From positions 1-46,568 of the forward strand of contig DIVA01000110.1 in the NCBI GenBank assembly GCA_002435705.1: DNA of 46,568 nt. The letters are read 5' to 3'. Position 1 is the stretch's first letter. Each line of letters starts with the position of its first letter. This stretch comes from Bacteriovoracaceae bacterium UBA6144. Lineage in GTDB: Bacteria; Bdellovibrionota; Bacteriovoracia; Bacteriovoracales; Bacteriovoracaceae. Below the pieces are notes generated by a model, which was given only the letters and a program-made list of their open reading frames with translations, was not told the origin of the DNA and made no database searches. The position numbers were made by a program, and so were the translations under genes. This document shows, piece after piece, positions 14,973 to 23,416 of the stretch.

Positions 14973-15024
14973 GAACGAGTTTTAATTCCACAGACATTCA
15001 TAACTTTTCTTAAAGGAGTTCCTC

Positions 15025-16170
15025 ATGGGGTACTATGTGCGCGCATTACCTTGGAAGAAATCTGATCCTAAGTGGAAGCTTCAATTCGTTTCCTATAAGT
15101 CACAAGACACAAAAGAATCGAAGGCCATCAAGGCGAAGAAAGAATGGGACATTGATCCTGATCGCTGGCGATCACTAGGATTGCATAAAATGATGACATT
15201 AGATGAAGCGAGGGTGAGGGCCCGGCAATTGAATGCACAAGAGTTTGTTAAACGACAAGAAGAGCGAGTTCGAAGGATTGCCATAGAGGAAGACAATAAT
15301 AAAAAGAAGTATGATTCAGTATTGCCAGTTGAATTCGTCGAAGAATTTGAATCCAGATTTCTGAAAGTTAGAGATGCAGAGACGAGGAAGGGGAGGAGGA
15401 GGAACTCCCATGCTCGATCAAAGTGGAAGGCAGCTCAACGTATGATAATGGCACTGAAAATCGATCCATCTGAATGGTACTATTACAATAAAGAAATATA
15501 TGATTATTTCTACGATCAAAAGCTCAGCATGAGCTACATGACCTCCATACTGAGCTTGGTAAATGCATGGGGATATTTTATTTGCCGAAAACTTGCTAAA
15601 CCTTTTCTTCCTGTCACTCGTCCCCGAGGTTATGAAAGGCAGAGGCTCTTGGATGCTCACTATGAAAAGAATAGAAACAGTAGGAAGGCTTGGGACCCAC
15701 TTCTACCCGAAGTTCTTTATGGTGCTCGAGGAAAAATTAATCAAGCAAACTTCAACTGGCTTTATATTTCTGTTTGGTTGGGACTCAGACCTCAGGAGAT
15801 TGATAATCTTCAAAACCCTGAGTTGTGGAAAATTGAAACTCCACTCGTTGGCCAGAAAGTCTTTTGGATCTTTCAGACGAAGATTATTGCTCTTCCTCCC
15901 GAAGATAGATGGAAGCCAATTCCTATTTTGTATGAGGAGCAAGAGTTTGCTCTGAAGATCATATTGTCAGGAAACTTTAAAAGGCCTCTGGTTAAAACCA
16001 TGAGGCAATACTTTTCTAAGGACATTGATCTTTATGGTGGCAGGAAGGGGTTTACTGATCTCATGCTCTCAAAAGGCAACACCATTGAGAACATTTCAAT
16101 CTGGATGGGACACAGTACTCTTGATAGAACTTGGCGGAGCTATAAACATAAGAAGAAATTCCACCTTTAA
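15025..16170 (+). CDS. int: Tyrosine-family integrase
   Basis: This 381-residue protein starts at ATG behind AAAGGAG. The catalytic domain shows WLGLRPQEIDNL (first Arg), YGGRKGFTDLMLSKG (second Arg box, His replaced) and WMGHSTLDRTWRSYKH with the nucleophilic Tyr. The N-terminal ~110 residues are basic and suit arm binding. It closely resembles, from memory, an integrase type found in Bdellovibrio relatives. It is the likely mover of element 3. It is separated from its start-side recombinase fragment by a hairpin. Confidence 0.87.
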   Translation: MGYYVRALPWKKSDPKWKLQFVSYKSQDTKESKAIKAKKEWDIDPDRWRSLGLHKMMTLDEARVRARQLNAQEFVKRQEERVRRIAIEEDNNKKKYDSVLPVEFVEEFESRFLKVRDAETRKGRRRNSHARSKWKAAQRMIMALKIDPSEWYYYNKEIYDYFYDQKLSMSYMTSILSLVNAWGYFICRKLAKPFLPVTRPRGYERQRLLDAHYEKNRNSRKAWDPLLPEVLYGARGKINQANFNWLYISVWLGLRPQEIDNLQNPELWKIETPLVGQKVFWIFQTKIIALPPEDRWKPIPILYEEQEFALKIILSGNFKRPLVKTMRQYFSKDIDLYGGRKGFTDLMLSKGNTIENISIWMGHSTLDRTWRSYKHKKKFHL

Positions 16171-16226
16171 CAGTCTAAATACTTGAAATTCGGCATTAAA
16201 GATTGTTGCATATTTGCCTTAGGATT

Positions 16227-16292
16227 TACGGTATTTATGATATTATTTATATGTTAAAGGTAATAAAAGTAGTAATTAATACGGTATTTATG
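16227..16292. promoter_or_regulatory. Direct-repeat operator of the AbiE operon
   Basis: TACGGTATTTATG occurs twice (16227-16239 and 16280-16292), 53 bp apart, flanking AT-rich promoter-like text (TATTATTTATAT). AbiEi antitoxins repress their own operon by binding paired sites, so this is the probable operator. The second copy overlaps a candidate start codon. Confidence 0.55.
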
Positions 16293-16871
16293 CAAGAATT
16301 TAATATGCAACCAATTCGGGAATCTCTAATGAGAATTGCCCTTGAGCAGGGCGGTCTTTTTACTGCTGATCAGGCCATTAAATGTGGTTATGACCAGAAG
16401 AACCACCATTATTACGTAAAGACTGGCCAATGGGAAAAGGTTCTAAGAGGCATTTATAGATTCAAACCAATAGAATCCGAGCTAAGCGAATACTGGCTTT
16501 GGTACCTTTGGTCTGAAGGAAGAAATAAAAAGCCGCAAGCCGTTTTCTCTCATGAGACGGCCCTTATGCTGTACGAACTGTCGGATATAAATCCTTCTAA
16601 GATTCATATGACCGTTCCAAAAAAATTCAGAAAGGGAAGTGAAATTCCAAAGATTCTCTCACTCCACAAGCAGGACATTTCTGAAGCTGATACAAAAACA
16701 ATAAATGGACTCAAGGTCACGACTGTCCTTAGAACACTCCTTGACCTGATTAAGGAAAATAGAATCTCAGATGAATTTATCGAGCAGGCCACTAAACAGG
16801 CCCTTGAGCGAGGTCATATTTCCAGGGGCGATATTAGGAAAAACGAAAAGCTGGCCAGGTATGTAATATGA
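16290..16871 (+). CDS. abiEi: AbiEi-family antitoxin / transcriptional repressor
   Basis: The product is about 193 residues from ATG 16290; ATG 16305 is equally possible, and neither has a clear ribosome site. The N-terminal winged helix (SLMRIALEQGGLFTADQAIKCG) is followed by the AbiEi core (ESELSEYWLWYL, FSHETALMLYELSD, VTTVLRTLLDLI). It neutralises the downstream nucleotidyltransferase toxin in type IV systems and autorepresses. Its TGA overlaps the toxin ATG by four bases (ATGA), giving coupled translation. Confidence 0.82.
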   Translation: MQEFNMQPIRESLMRIALEQGGLFTADQAIKCGYDQKNHHYYVKTGQWEKVLRGIYRFKPIESELSEYWLWYLWSEGRNKKPQAVFSHETALMLYELSDINPSKIHMTVPKKFRKGSEIPKILSLHKQDISEADTKTINGLKVTTVLRTLLDLIKENRISDEFIEQATKQALERGHISRGDIRKNEKLARYVI

Positions 16872-17725
16872 AGCCCATTGATAAATACAAGTCTGCTCAA
16901 AACTTCAGGAGTGCCGTCCAGGAGAAACTCAAATTGATTTCAAGGAAGGAAGGCATAGACATCATGAGGCTTTATCGCCAGGTTGGTTACACCCACTTCC
17001 TTGCAAGATTGTTTAAAGATAGAAGTGTCCCCTGGGTCTTGAAAGGGGGGCACGCCCTAGAATTGAGACTCCAGGAATCAAGAGCGACCAAGGACATAGA
17101 TCTTGCTCTAAAAGAAACTAAGTTTCTGGCCAGAAATGAGAAAGAACGAATCGAAGCTATAAAAGAAGCTCTCATTGAAAAGGGTCGAATGGATCTTGGA
17201 GATTTTTTCGAATTTCTAGTCATAGGACCTAAAATGGAACTTGATGCCGCTCCCTATGGAGGAGCAAGATTTCAAGTTGAAGCACTTATAGATGGTAAGC
17301 GGTTTACAATTTTTGATCTTGATATAGGGATAGGGGACGTGTGGATCGAGCCTCACGATGAACTTGACCTGAAAAATCATCTGGATTTTGCCGGATTTGA
17401 AGCTCCAAAGATCGGGGTCATAAATGTTGAGCAACATTTTTCGGAAAAGATTCATGCTTACACAGTTCCCAGAGATAGTGAGAATTCCAGAGTTAAAGAT
17501 TTAGTTGATCTTTATCTCATAGCAAAAAATGAGAAGCTGGATACAGAATTATTGAAGCAATGCTTGCAGGATACCTTCCAGCGAAGAGACACTCATTCTG
17601 TACCTTCCACGCTTCAATCCCCACCTGAGCGCTGGCTGAAGCCATTCAATAACTTCGAACTTGGTGTTGAGATGGATGAATGTTTCAATTTCGTTTCAAA
17701 GTTTTGGGATGAAGCTAAAAAATAA
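16868..17725 (+). CDS. abiEii: AbiEii-family nucleotidyltransferase toxin
   Basis: This 285-residue protein has the nucleotidyltransferase signature LKGGHALELRL followed by ATKDIDLAL (metal-binding Asp pair). A downstream FEAPKIGVINVEQHFSEKIHAYT segment is typical of AbiEii/AbiGii. Such enzymes block growth by adding nucleotides to tRNA acceptors or related targets, protecting populations from phage or stabilising mobile elements. The antitoxin gene overlaps upstream by 4 bp. The antiporter gene starts 28 bp downstream. Confidence 0.85.
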   Translation: MKPIDKYKSAQNFRSAVQEKLKLISRKEGIDIMRLYRQVGYTHFLARLFKDRSVPWVLKGGHALELRLQESRATKDIDLALKETKFLARNEKERIEAIKEALIEKGRMDLGDFFEFLVIGPKMELDAAPYGGARFQVEALIDGKRFTIFDLDIGIGDVWIEPHDELDLKNHLDFAGFEAPKIGVINVEQHFSEKIHAYTVPRDSENSRVKDLVDLYLIAKNEKLDTELLKQCLQDTFQRRDTHSVPSTLQSPPERWLKPFNNFELGVEMDECFNFVSKFWDEAKK

Positions 17726-17753
17726 AGTTTAATGACAATGAGAGGAGTTAGGC

Positions 17754-19760
17754 ATGCATTCAATTACTGAAATCTTCAGCTTACCACTTAAAAATCCGGT
17801 AATCATATTTGCCTTGTTGCTCCTGATTATTTTCATGGTTCCTTATATCTTTGAGAAAATAAGGATTCCTAGTCTTGTGGGGCTTATTCTCATGGGAACC
17901 CTTGTTGGAGAGCATGGTTTTAACATTCTTTTACGTAACTCAGGAATAGTACTCTTCGGAACTATTGGCGTCCTGTTTATCATGTTTTTAGCAGGTCTGG
18001 AGATTGATATCCTGGATTTCAAGAAATTCAAATTTAAAAGTATCACCTTCGGCTTCTTTACGTTCGCCATACCGATGGTTCTAGGTACTTTTATTAATTA
18101 CCATGTCTTAAACTTATCTTGGATCTCGGCAATATTGTTAGCAAGTATGTATGCTTCACATACGCTTCTGGCTTACCCTTTAGCGAGCAAGTTTAAGATC
18201 AATAAAAATGAAGCCGTCACAGTAGCTGTTGGTGGAACGATGATCACGGATACGGCCGCTCTTATCGTCCTCGCTATCATCGCCAATTCGACTTCCGGAG
18301 AGTTGAACTGGGAGTTCTGGAGAGGCCTTGGAACTTCAATATCCATTTTCTTTTTTATCGTCATATTCATTTTACCAAAGATTGCATATTGGTTTTTCAA
18401 AAGGTTTGAAACTGGAGGTTCAGAACAGTTTCTTTTTGTTTTGTCGCTGGTGTTTTTAGGTGGAGCTGGAGCAGAGATTGCTGGAATTGAACCCATCATA
18501 GGTGCTTTCATGGTGGGGCTTGCAATTAATCCACTCATACCTCATACATCGGCACTGATGAATAGACTAGAGTTTGTGGGGAACATACTGTTCATTCCTT
18601 TCTTTCTCATAAGCGTTGGAATGCTGATCGATTTGAAGGCCTTTTTTCATGATCTCCAAGCATTAAAAGTCGCCGCAATCATGACCGCCACTGCGATGGC
18701 GGCTAAATATATTGCCGCATTTATAACTGCGAAATGCTTTAAATACACCTCGATTCAAAAAAATCTCATATTCAGTTTGAGTAACGCACAAGCGGCGGCA
18801 ACTCTCGCTGCAGTCCTCGTTGGATACAGATTAGAACTTCTTGATAAAAGTGTTTTGAATGGAACTATTATGATGATTCTGGTTACTTGTGTCGTGAGCT
18901 CCATGGTCATGCAGAAGTACGGTAAAATTCAACATACCATCGAGCACGATCAAATTCCTGACAAAGACGTAGAGAGTGAGAAAATCCTCGTTTCTCTTAA
19001 TCGCCCTCAAATTATGCATGGGTTACTGGACCTTGCCCTTCTTATGAAGGGTAGCGGATCAGAGGACTCAATACATATCGTATCAGTAGTAGATGATACT
19101 TCTGAAGTGCCTCTTCAGCTTAAGAATACAAAGGAAATGTTGGAAGAGGCTAAGAATCATGTGGTGGCCTCCGGAGCGAAAGCAAAATCTTTTACACGAA
19201 TCGATATGAATATCGCCAACGGTATCATCAATTCATCTAAAGAGCTTTATGCTTCAACTATTATTCTCGGTTGGCAGGGACGAGGAAGCACTTCAGATAT
19301 GATTTTTGGAACTAAGCTGGATCAAATTTTAGGTCGAACCAATCAGATGGTTGTAGTAAGTAATATCGTCTATAACATAAACACTACAAAAAGAATTGTC
19401 CTGGTTGCTCCTCGCCTGGCCGCTGAAGAGGAAGGATTCAAGCAATGGTTACTGGCAGTAATCTCCCTTGCAAAAGGTCTTGGGTTAAAGCTAGTGATTC
19501 ATGCTTCTGATGAACTTAAAGAAAAAGTCTCATCAAGAGTGAGCGGTCTGAAATTATCAATTGATATTGAGTTTAAGAATTACGAAATGATGTTTAATCC
19601 AATAGAGATAGGAAAAAGCCTTGAGCCTGATGATCTACTCATAGTGATAAGCTCTCGGGTGGATAGTGTTTCCTATGAATTCTATCTAGGAAGGTTGCAA
19701 GGATTGATGGATAAATATTTCACCAGTCGAAATTTCATTTTCATCTATCCTGGAAGATGA
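17754..19760 (+). CDS. Kef-type cation/proton antiporter (CPA2) with C-terminal USP-like domains
   Basis: The protein has 668 residues. The N-terminal ~385 form a dozen membrane segments with the CPA2 core (FLAGLEID near residue 78, GGTMITDTAALIV near 155 holding the ion-binding acidic residue, ISVGMLID near 281). The rest (~400-668) resembles two universal-stress-protein-like cytoplasmic domains. It would exchange Na+ or K+ for protons. The ribosome site GAGAGGAG precedes ATG. It is the last gene of element 3 and probably cargo cotranscribed with abiE. Confidence 0.85.
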   Translation: MHSITEIFSLPLKNPVIIFALLLLIIFMVPYIFEKIRIPSLVGLILMGTLVGEHGFNILLRNSGIVLFGTIGVLFIMFLAGLEIDILDFKKFKFKSITFGFFTFAIPMVLGTFINYHVLNLSWISAILLASMYASHTLLAYPLASKFKINKNEAVTVAVGGTMITDTAALIVLAIIANSTSGELNWEFWRGLGTSISIFFFIVIFILPKIAYWFFKRFETGGSEQFLFVLSLVFLGGAGAEIAGIEPIIGAFMVGLAINPLIPHTSALMNRLEFVGNILFIPFFLISVGMLIDLKAFFHDLQALKVAAIMTATAMAAKYIAAFITAKCFKYTSIQKNLIFSLSNAQAAATLAAVLVGYRLELLDKSVLNGTIMMILVTCVVSSMVMQKYGKIQHTIEHDQIPDKDVESEKILVSLNRPQIMHGLLDLALLMKGSGSEDSIHIVSVVDDTSEVPLQLKNTKEMLEEAKNHVVASGAKAKSFTRIDMNIANGIINSSKELYASTIILGWQGRGSTSDMIFGTKLDQILGRTNQMVVVSNIVYNINTTKRIVLVAPRLAAEEEGFKQWLLAVISLAKGLGLKLVIHASDELKEKVSSRVSGLKLSIDIEFKNYEMMFNPIEIGKSLEPDDLLIVISSRVDSVSYEFYLGRLQGLMDKYFTSRNFIFIYPGR

Positions 19761-19860
19761 TGGATATATTTGTATATTTTAGGTCTTTGCCTAGTTTGTA
19801 TGGACTACAATTCTAAATAGTCTTATTATCTGTTTAGGTGCTCTGGTAAAACAGAGTAGG

Positions 19861-19897
19861 TCTTGTGAGAGTCATAAGTTTTGCGGAATTCACAAGA
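19861..19897. repeat. Inverted repeat near right end of element 3
   Basis: TCTTGTGA (19861-19868) and TCACAAGA (19890-19897) are perfect 8-bp arms 72 bp before the last att core. They share TTGTGA/TCACAA with the operator at 7119-7138. They may be integrase or excisionase binding sites. The rest of 19761-20016 holds only a weak hairpin (CTCTG/CAGAG near 19842-19857). Confidence 0.4.
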
Positions 19898-19968
19898 TGA
19901 ATTGAAATCTATTGGCCGTGGCTATTTTGGCTACAAATGCTTTCTAAGCTTTTGTAATTAATTAACGT

Positions 19969-19984
19969 CACCACCTCCACCATT
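19969..19984 (+). repeat. att core copy at right end of element 3
   Basis: CACCACCTCCACCATT is identical to 12540-12555 and contains the last 12 bases of ssrA. Base composition changes to more GC-rich within about 100 bp downstream, supporting this as the outer boundary of the stacked elements. Confidence 0.65.
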
Positions 19985-20016
19985 TATCCATTTATCCATT
20001 TGGGTAAAGGGGTAAG

Positions 20017-21609
20017 CTATCCTTCCCAATTCCCACCACTATAACTCAAACTTATCTTGATGATTTTCTGTTCAAGTGCCTCGCACCCAATAGAGCTAAG
20101 GCCATCACTAAGACTTAATCCCAGTCCTCGCTCAAGTTCACGTTCGAAAAGCTCAGGAAAGGCTTTTTGATATTGCTCCCAGTAGCGGCGAATTGAATCA
20201 AAGCGCTTCTTCACAAGCTTTACACTTGGAATGAGATCACTCTTTTTACTGTTAACTTTTACATCACTTGGGAGAAGGTTCCAGAGATCATTATTTCGCC
20301 ATACGCTCCAAGGAATCATGTGGTCGACGGCAAATTCATCAAGGCTCTTGCCTGTCCAGACGCATTCGACTTTTATGTTCTTGAAGAGTTTGCGGATGAG
20401 ATAGGTTGTGCGCTCATCGACTTGAGTGGACTTTGTGATGAGATCTAAGTGCTGGGCAAACTTTTTGTCTTGATTGAGCTTCTCTGTGAGCTGCGCCCAC
20501 TGAATAGACAAGGAATCTTCAATCCAGTGTGAGAAGTGGTTTATGTCTCGCCATAGGGCAAGTGGAACGGTTATGACCCCGTTATCGATTTCTTTGAGTT
20601 CCTGATAGACGCTGGCATCTGATTTTGAGATGAACCCGAAAATGTCGTTAGTGCCACCACCGGCGTATCTGACTGGACCGACTTTGATGGTATTCGCGAC
20701 TTTTGAGAGAAGTGGTTTGGCATCTGGTGTTTCAAGAAATTGTCGTAGCAGCTGAAACTCACTTAGCTTGAAGGGGAGGTTCGTCAATTGTTCTTCAAAA
20801 GCAAGCTTTTCACTTGTTGCTTGTTTCACTGAATTTTTAAGGATGGGCCAGTAGTAATACACCCATCTCACAGCGATCCGCTTCATGGGGACGAGCACCA
20901 TGTCACCTTCGCGGTACCAAGTGACTGTATGAGATTCGTAGCGGCTAATTTCACACAAAGCTCGAAGGAGGGCAAACTTATACGTCGCCGTTTTTTTATC
21001 ACGAGAGATGATGTCTTGAATCTGCTGGATGCCATCACGACGTGTGAGATCAGTTTTTTCAACCACCAGATTATTCCATTTCCCATCGACTTCAATCAGA
21101 AGCACTTTGCCGCCGAGGCTCTCAAAGAGCTGAGCGATCTGGCCTGGGTGATAGGTTTCAAAGAGTCGCCCGTCGTTCTCATTTTCTCCTGCTCTGAAGC
21201 TCAGAACCAAGCGTCCATTGGGTTTGAGGGCTTTAAGCATGGAATGACAGCTGCTCACGATCTGTGCGCGAGGGATGTGCATGAGGACGGCACAGGAGTA
21301 GATGTTCGAGAAGCTCTCGTCTTTGAAAGAGATCTCTGTCAAAGCCTCGTGCTTGAAGGTGTACTGAGAGTAATCCTGACGGGCGACATCAAGCATTCCT
21401 GTGCTGGCGTCTGCTCCTTGCGTGGGGTATCCGTGAGTGTTGAGCCAGTGTGTGTCGCGGCCTATCCCACAGCCGAGATCGAGTGTAGGGGAGTTTGGGT
21501 GGAAGAAGGTCTGGACGAGCTGGTAGAGGCGCGTGGGCTCCACGGAGCGATGCCTATGGGCAATAGCGAGGGTGTCGGTGTCGTAGGTCTTGATGGTTTT
21601 GGGATCCAT
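20017..21609 (-). CDS. SAM methyltransferase-HNH nuclease fusion
   Basis: The protein has 530 residues. Residues ~1-190 are a class I SAM-dependent methyltransferase (LDLGCGIGRDT at 43-53, LKPNGRLVLSF near 140). The middle ~200-400 is a helical region of unknown fold. A C-terminal HNH motif near 410-455 reads CVWTGK...FAVDHMIPWSVWRNNDLWNLLPS...NSKKSD, with the His-Asn-Asn/Lys layout of restriction-type HNH domains. TATAAT lies only 6 bp upstream of ATG, suggesting a near-leaderless message. It is divergent from the NERD-helicase gene (92 bp gap). A DNA-modifying or defence role is inferred. Confidence 0.75.
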   Translation of the reverse strand: MDPKTIKTYDTDTLAIAHRHRSVEPTRLYQLVQTFFHPNSPTLDLGCGIGRDTHWLNTHGYPTQGADASTGMLDVARQDYSQYTFKHEALTEISFKDESFSNIYSCAVLMHIPRAQIVSSCHSMLKALKPNGRLVLSFRAGENENDGRLFETYHPGQIAQLFESLGGKVLLIEVDGKWNNLVVEKTDLTRRDGIQQIQDIISRDKKTATYKFALLRALCEISRYESHTVTWYREGDMVLVPMKRIAVRWVYYYWPILKNSVKQATSEKLAFEEQLTNLPFKLSEFQLLRQFLETPDAKPLLSKVANTIKVGPVRYAGGGTNDIFGFISKSDASVYQELKEIDNGVITVPLALWRDINHFSHWIEDSLSIQWAQLTEKLNQDKKFAQHLDLITKSTQVDERTTYLIRKLFKNIKVECVWTGKSLDEFAVDHMIPWSVWRNNDLWNLLPSDVKVNSKKSDLIPSVKLVKKRFDSIRRYWEQYQKAFPELFERELERGLGLSLSDGLSSIGCEALEQKIIKISLSYSGGNWEG

Positions 21610-21701
21610 TCATGGATTATATCTAAAGTTCCGTTGAATTCTCTTAAATCATTTAATTTTACGCCCTAGCTATCCGATGGAATGACTTTAAAGGTGGTTT
21701 C

Positions 21702-23339
21702 ATGGACTTCGTTGGAATTCATAAAGATCTTACGGTCTCAGAGAAGAAGGTTTTAGCGTGGCTTCAGGCCGGGCTTGCCGACGAACCTGGTCAGATTTTT
21801 GTGGAACAACCCATGAAGATGAAGTTCAAGAAGTTCAACCGCTGGCCTGATTTCATCATCGTCTCGCCCGTCTACGGCGTCTGTATTTTGGAGTGCAAGG
21901 GCTACATGTTCGATGAGATCCGATCAATTAGCCGTGGTGAGGGACTCGTTACGGTTACGGGTCAGGATGCCTACCAGCGCCAGATGAGAGATTATAGCTA
22001 CCTTCTGCAAACTCTCGTAGAAGGCAGGGAAGTGGCTCGGGCGAATGTGGTGGTGTTCCCAAGACTCCATAGCAGCGATAAGCGCGCTCAAGCAATTCGG
22101 GATTTGAGTGACGGAGACCTGACTCATCTGTTTGAAGATGATCTGAGTGAAGCGTGTACGCTTACCAGGCTCATGGGTCTTCCTATGGCGAAGAAGATGA
22201 GAGCAGCCCAGTTTCAAGAACTGATCGAACTCATCAATCCGATTCGAGTGTTTGATCACAGCTATGGACTCGATCTCGAAGGTTCCAAAAAGCGCATCAG
22301 GAGTTTTGATAAAAAGCAGATGAGCTATATTGAGCGGATGCACGAAGGTCATTATTTGATTAATGGTCTGCCGGGAACAGGGAAGACGAAGATGCTGGAG
22401 GCGATTGCCCAGCGTGAGATCCTGGCCGGTAAGTCTGTCTTGTACGCGTGTTTCAACCGTCCTTTGAAAGATACGGTTGAAGAGGTTTTGGGAGCGGACT
22501 TTGTCGCCACCACCAATCAAATCTACCACCGGCTCGCAGCTCCCTTTGGGTTTAGTATGCAAAAGGATCGGAACTGGCTCGAGAAGGCGATCCCGGTACT
22601 GGTAAAGGAAAAGATTCAGCCGCTCTACGATGTGCTGCTCTTGGATGAGTATCAGGACCTCTCAGATGAGGATTACCAAATTCTCTTAAAGCTTCTCAAA
22701 AAAGATGGGCTCTTGGTGTTGGCTGGCGATCAGCTGCAAAACATTCGCGGGAGTTCTGAAACCTGGAAGAGTAAGGGGATCAATATTTCTGGTCGAAGTT
22801 TGTTTTTATCGGCTCCCTACCGCACCTGTCCGTCGGTGGTGGACTATGCCCTTAAGTTCATCTGTTCCCGACCTGATCTCAAGAAGATCGTCGATAAGTA
22901 TTTTAAAGAATCAGAGTTTGCTCATAAGTTTGGAAGCTTCACGAAGATCGAAGAGAGCATTAAACTGTTTCAGTTAAATAAACACGCATTCACTATTGAG
23001 CTAGGGAAGATCATCGAAGAGAACCCTGAGGCTTCGATCCTAGTTATCACGAACTCTCACACCACTGAAGTAGTTGTTCCAAAGATTATAAATTCACAAG
23101 TGCGAGTGGAACCCTACACCCGTGTAAAAGGCCTTGAAGCTGATATCGTAGTGCTCTATCGCCTTGATACTTTTAAGGACGCTCCCATGAAGATGCAGGA
23201 GAGTGAAAAAATGAAAGCTCTGTTCTCGGCCCTGTGCCGCGCGCGAGCGGTGGTGTATATCCATGGCTTTGAAGCCAAGGGGTACTACGAAGAGCTTAGA
23301 GATATCTATTTGGAATGCATGAAAGAAAAAGTAGCCTGA
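21702..23339 (+). CDS. NERD nuclease domain-SF1 helicase
   Basis: The protein has 545 residues. The N-terminal ~140 form a NERD nuclease-like domain (WPDFIIV..GVCILECKGY, resembling the PD-ExK core). The remainder is a UvrD/Rep-type superfamily 1 helicase: Walker A NGLPGTGKTK (~220-229), DEYQD (~314), GDQLQNI, APYRTCPSVVDYA, and the C-terminal KGLEADIVVLY and LFSALCRARAVVYI. Fusions of nuclease and helicase like this act in phage defence (for example Nhi-like) or repair. It pairs divergently with the methyltransferase-HNH gene just outside the ssrA elements. Confidence 0.82.
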   Translation: MDFVGIHKDLTVSEKKVLAWLQAGLADEPGQIFVEQPMKMKFKKFNRWPDFIIVSPVYGVCILECKGYMFDEIRSISRGEGLVTVTGQDAYQRQMRDYSYLLQTLVEGREVARANVVVFPRLHSSDKRAQAIRDLSDGDLTHLFEDDLSEACTLTRLMGLPMAKKMRAAQFQELIELINPIRVFDHSYGLDLEGSKKRIRSFDKKQMSYIERMHEGHYLINGLPGTGKTKMLEAIAQREILAGKSVLYACFNRPLKDTVEEVLGADFVATTNQIYHRLAAPFGFSMQKDRNWLEKAIPVLVKEKIQPLYDVLLLDEYQDLSDEDYQILLKLLKKDGLLVLAGDQLQNIRGSSETWKSKGINISGRSLFLSAPYRTCPSVVDYALKFICSRPDLKKIVDKYFKESEFAHKFGSFTKIEESIKLFQLNKHAFTIELGKIIEENPEASILVITNSHTTEVVVPKIINSQVRVEPYTRVKGLEADIVVLYRLDTFKDAPMKMQESEKMKALFSALCRARAVVYIHGFEAKGYYEELRDIYLECMKEKVA

Positions 23340-23416
23340 TTGAATTAGATGTTAGCTTTGTCGCAAAATTTAGATTTTCAAATAGGAATTAAGACCCTTT
23401 TAAAAATTGGAAAAAC

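Larger units (their letters stand above)
12554..19982. mobile_element. Element 3: tyrosine-integrase element with AbiE and transporters
   Basis: The segment is bounded by 16-bp identical core copies at 12540-12555 and 19969-19984. It carries an integrase, a recombinase fragment, an AbiE toxin-antitoxin, a LysR/LysE pair and a Kef-type antiporter. The recombinase-type fragment at 14440-14937 with another att-like start suggests that the segment may itself be composite. Confidence 0.6.

Noticed and set aside
14518..14985. 155-aa plus-strand ORF
   Set aside because: It is the mirror of the recombinase fragment on the minus strand, which carries recognisable domain signatures; the plus product has none.
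20929..21669. 246-aa plus-strand ORF
   Set aside because: It lies opposite the methyltransferase-HNH gene, which has clear SAM-binding and HNH motifs.
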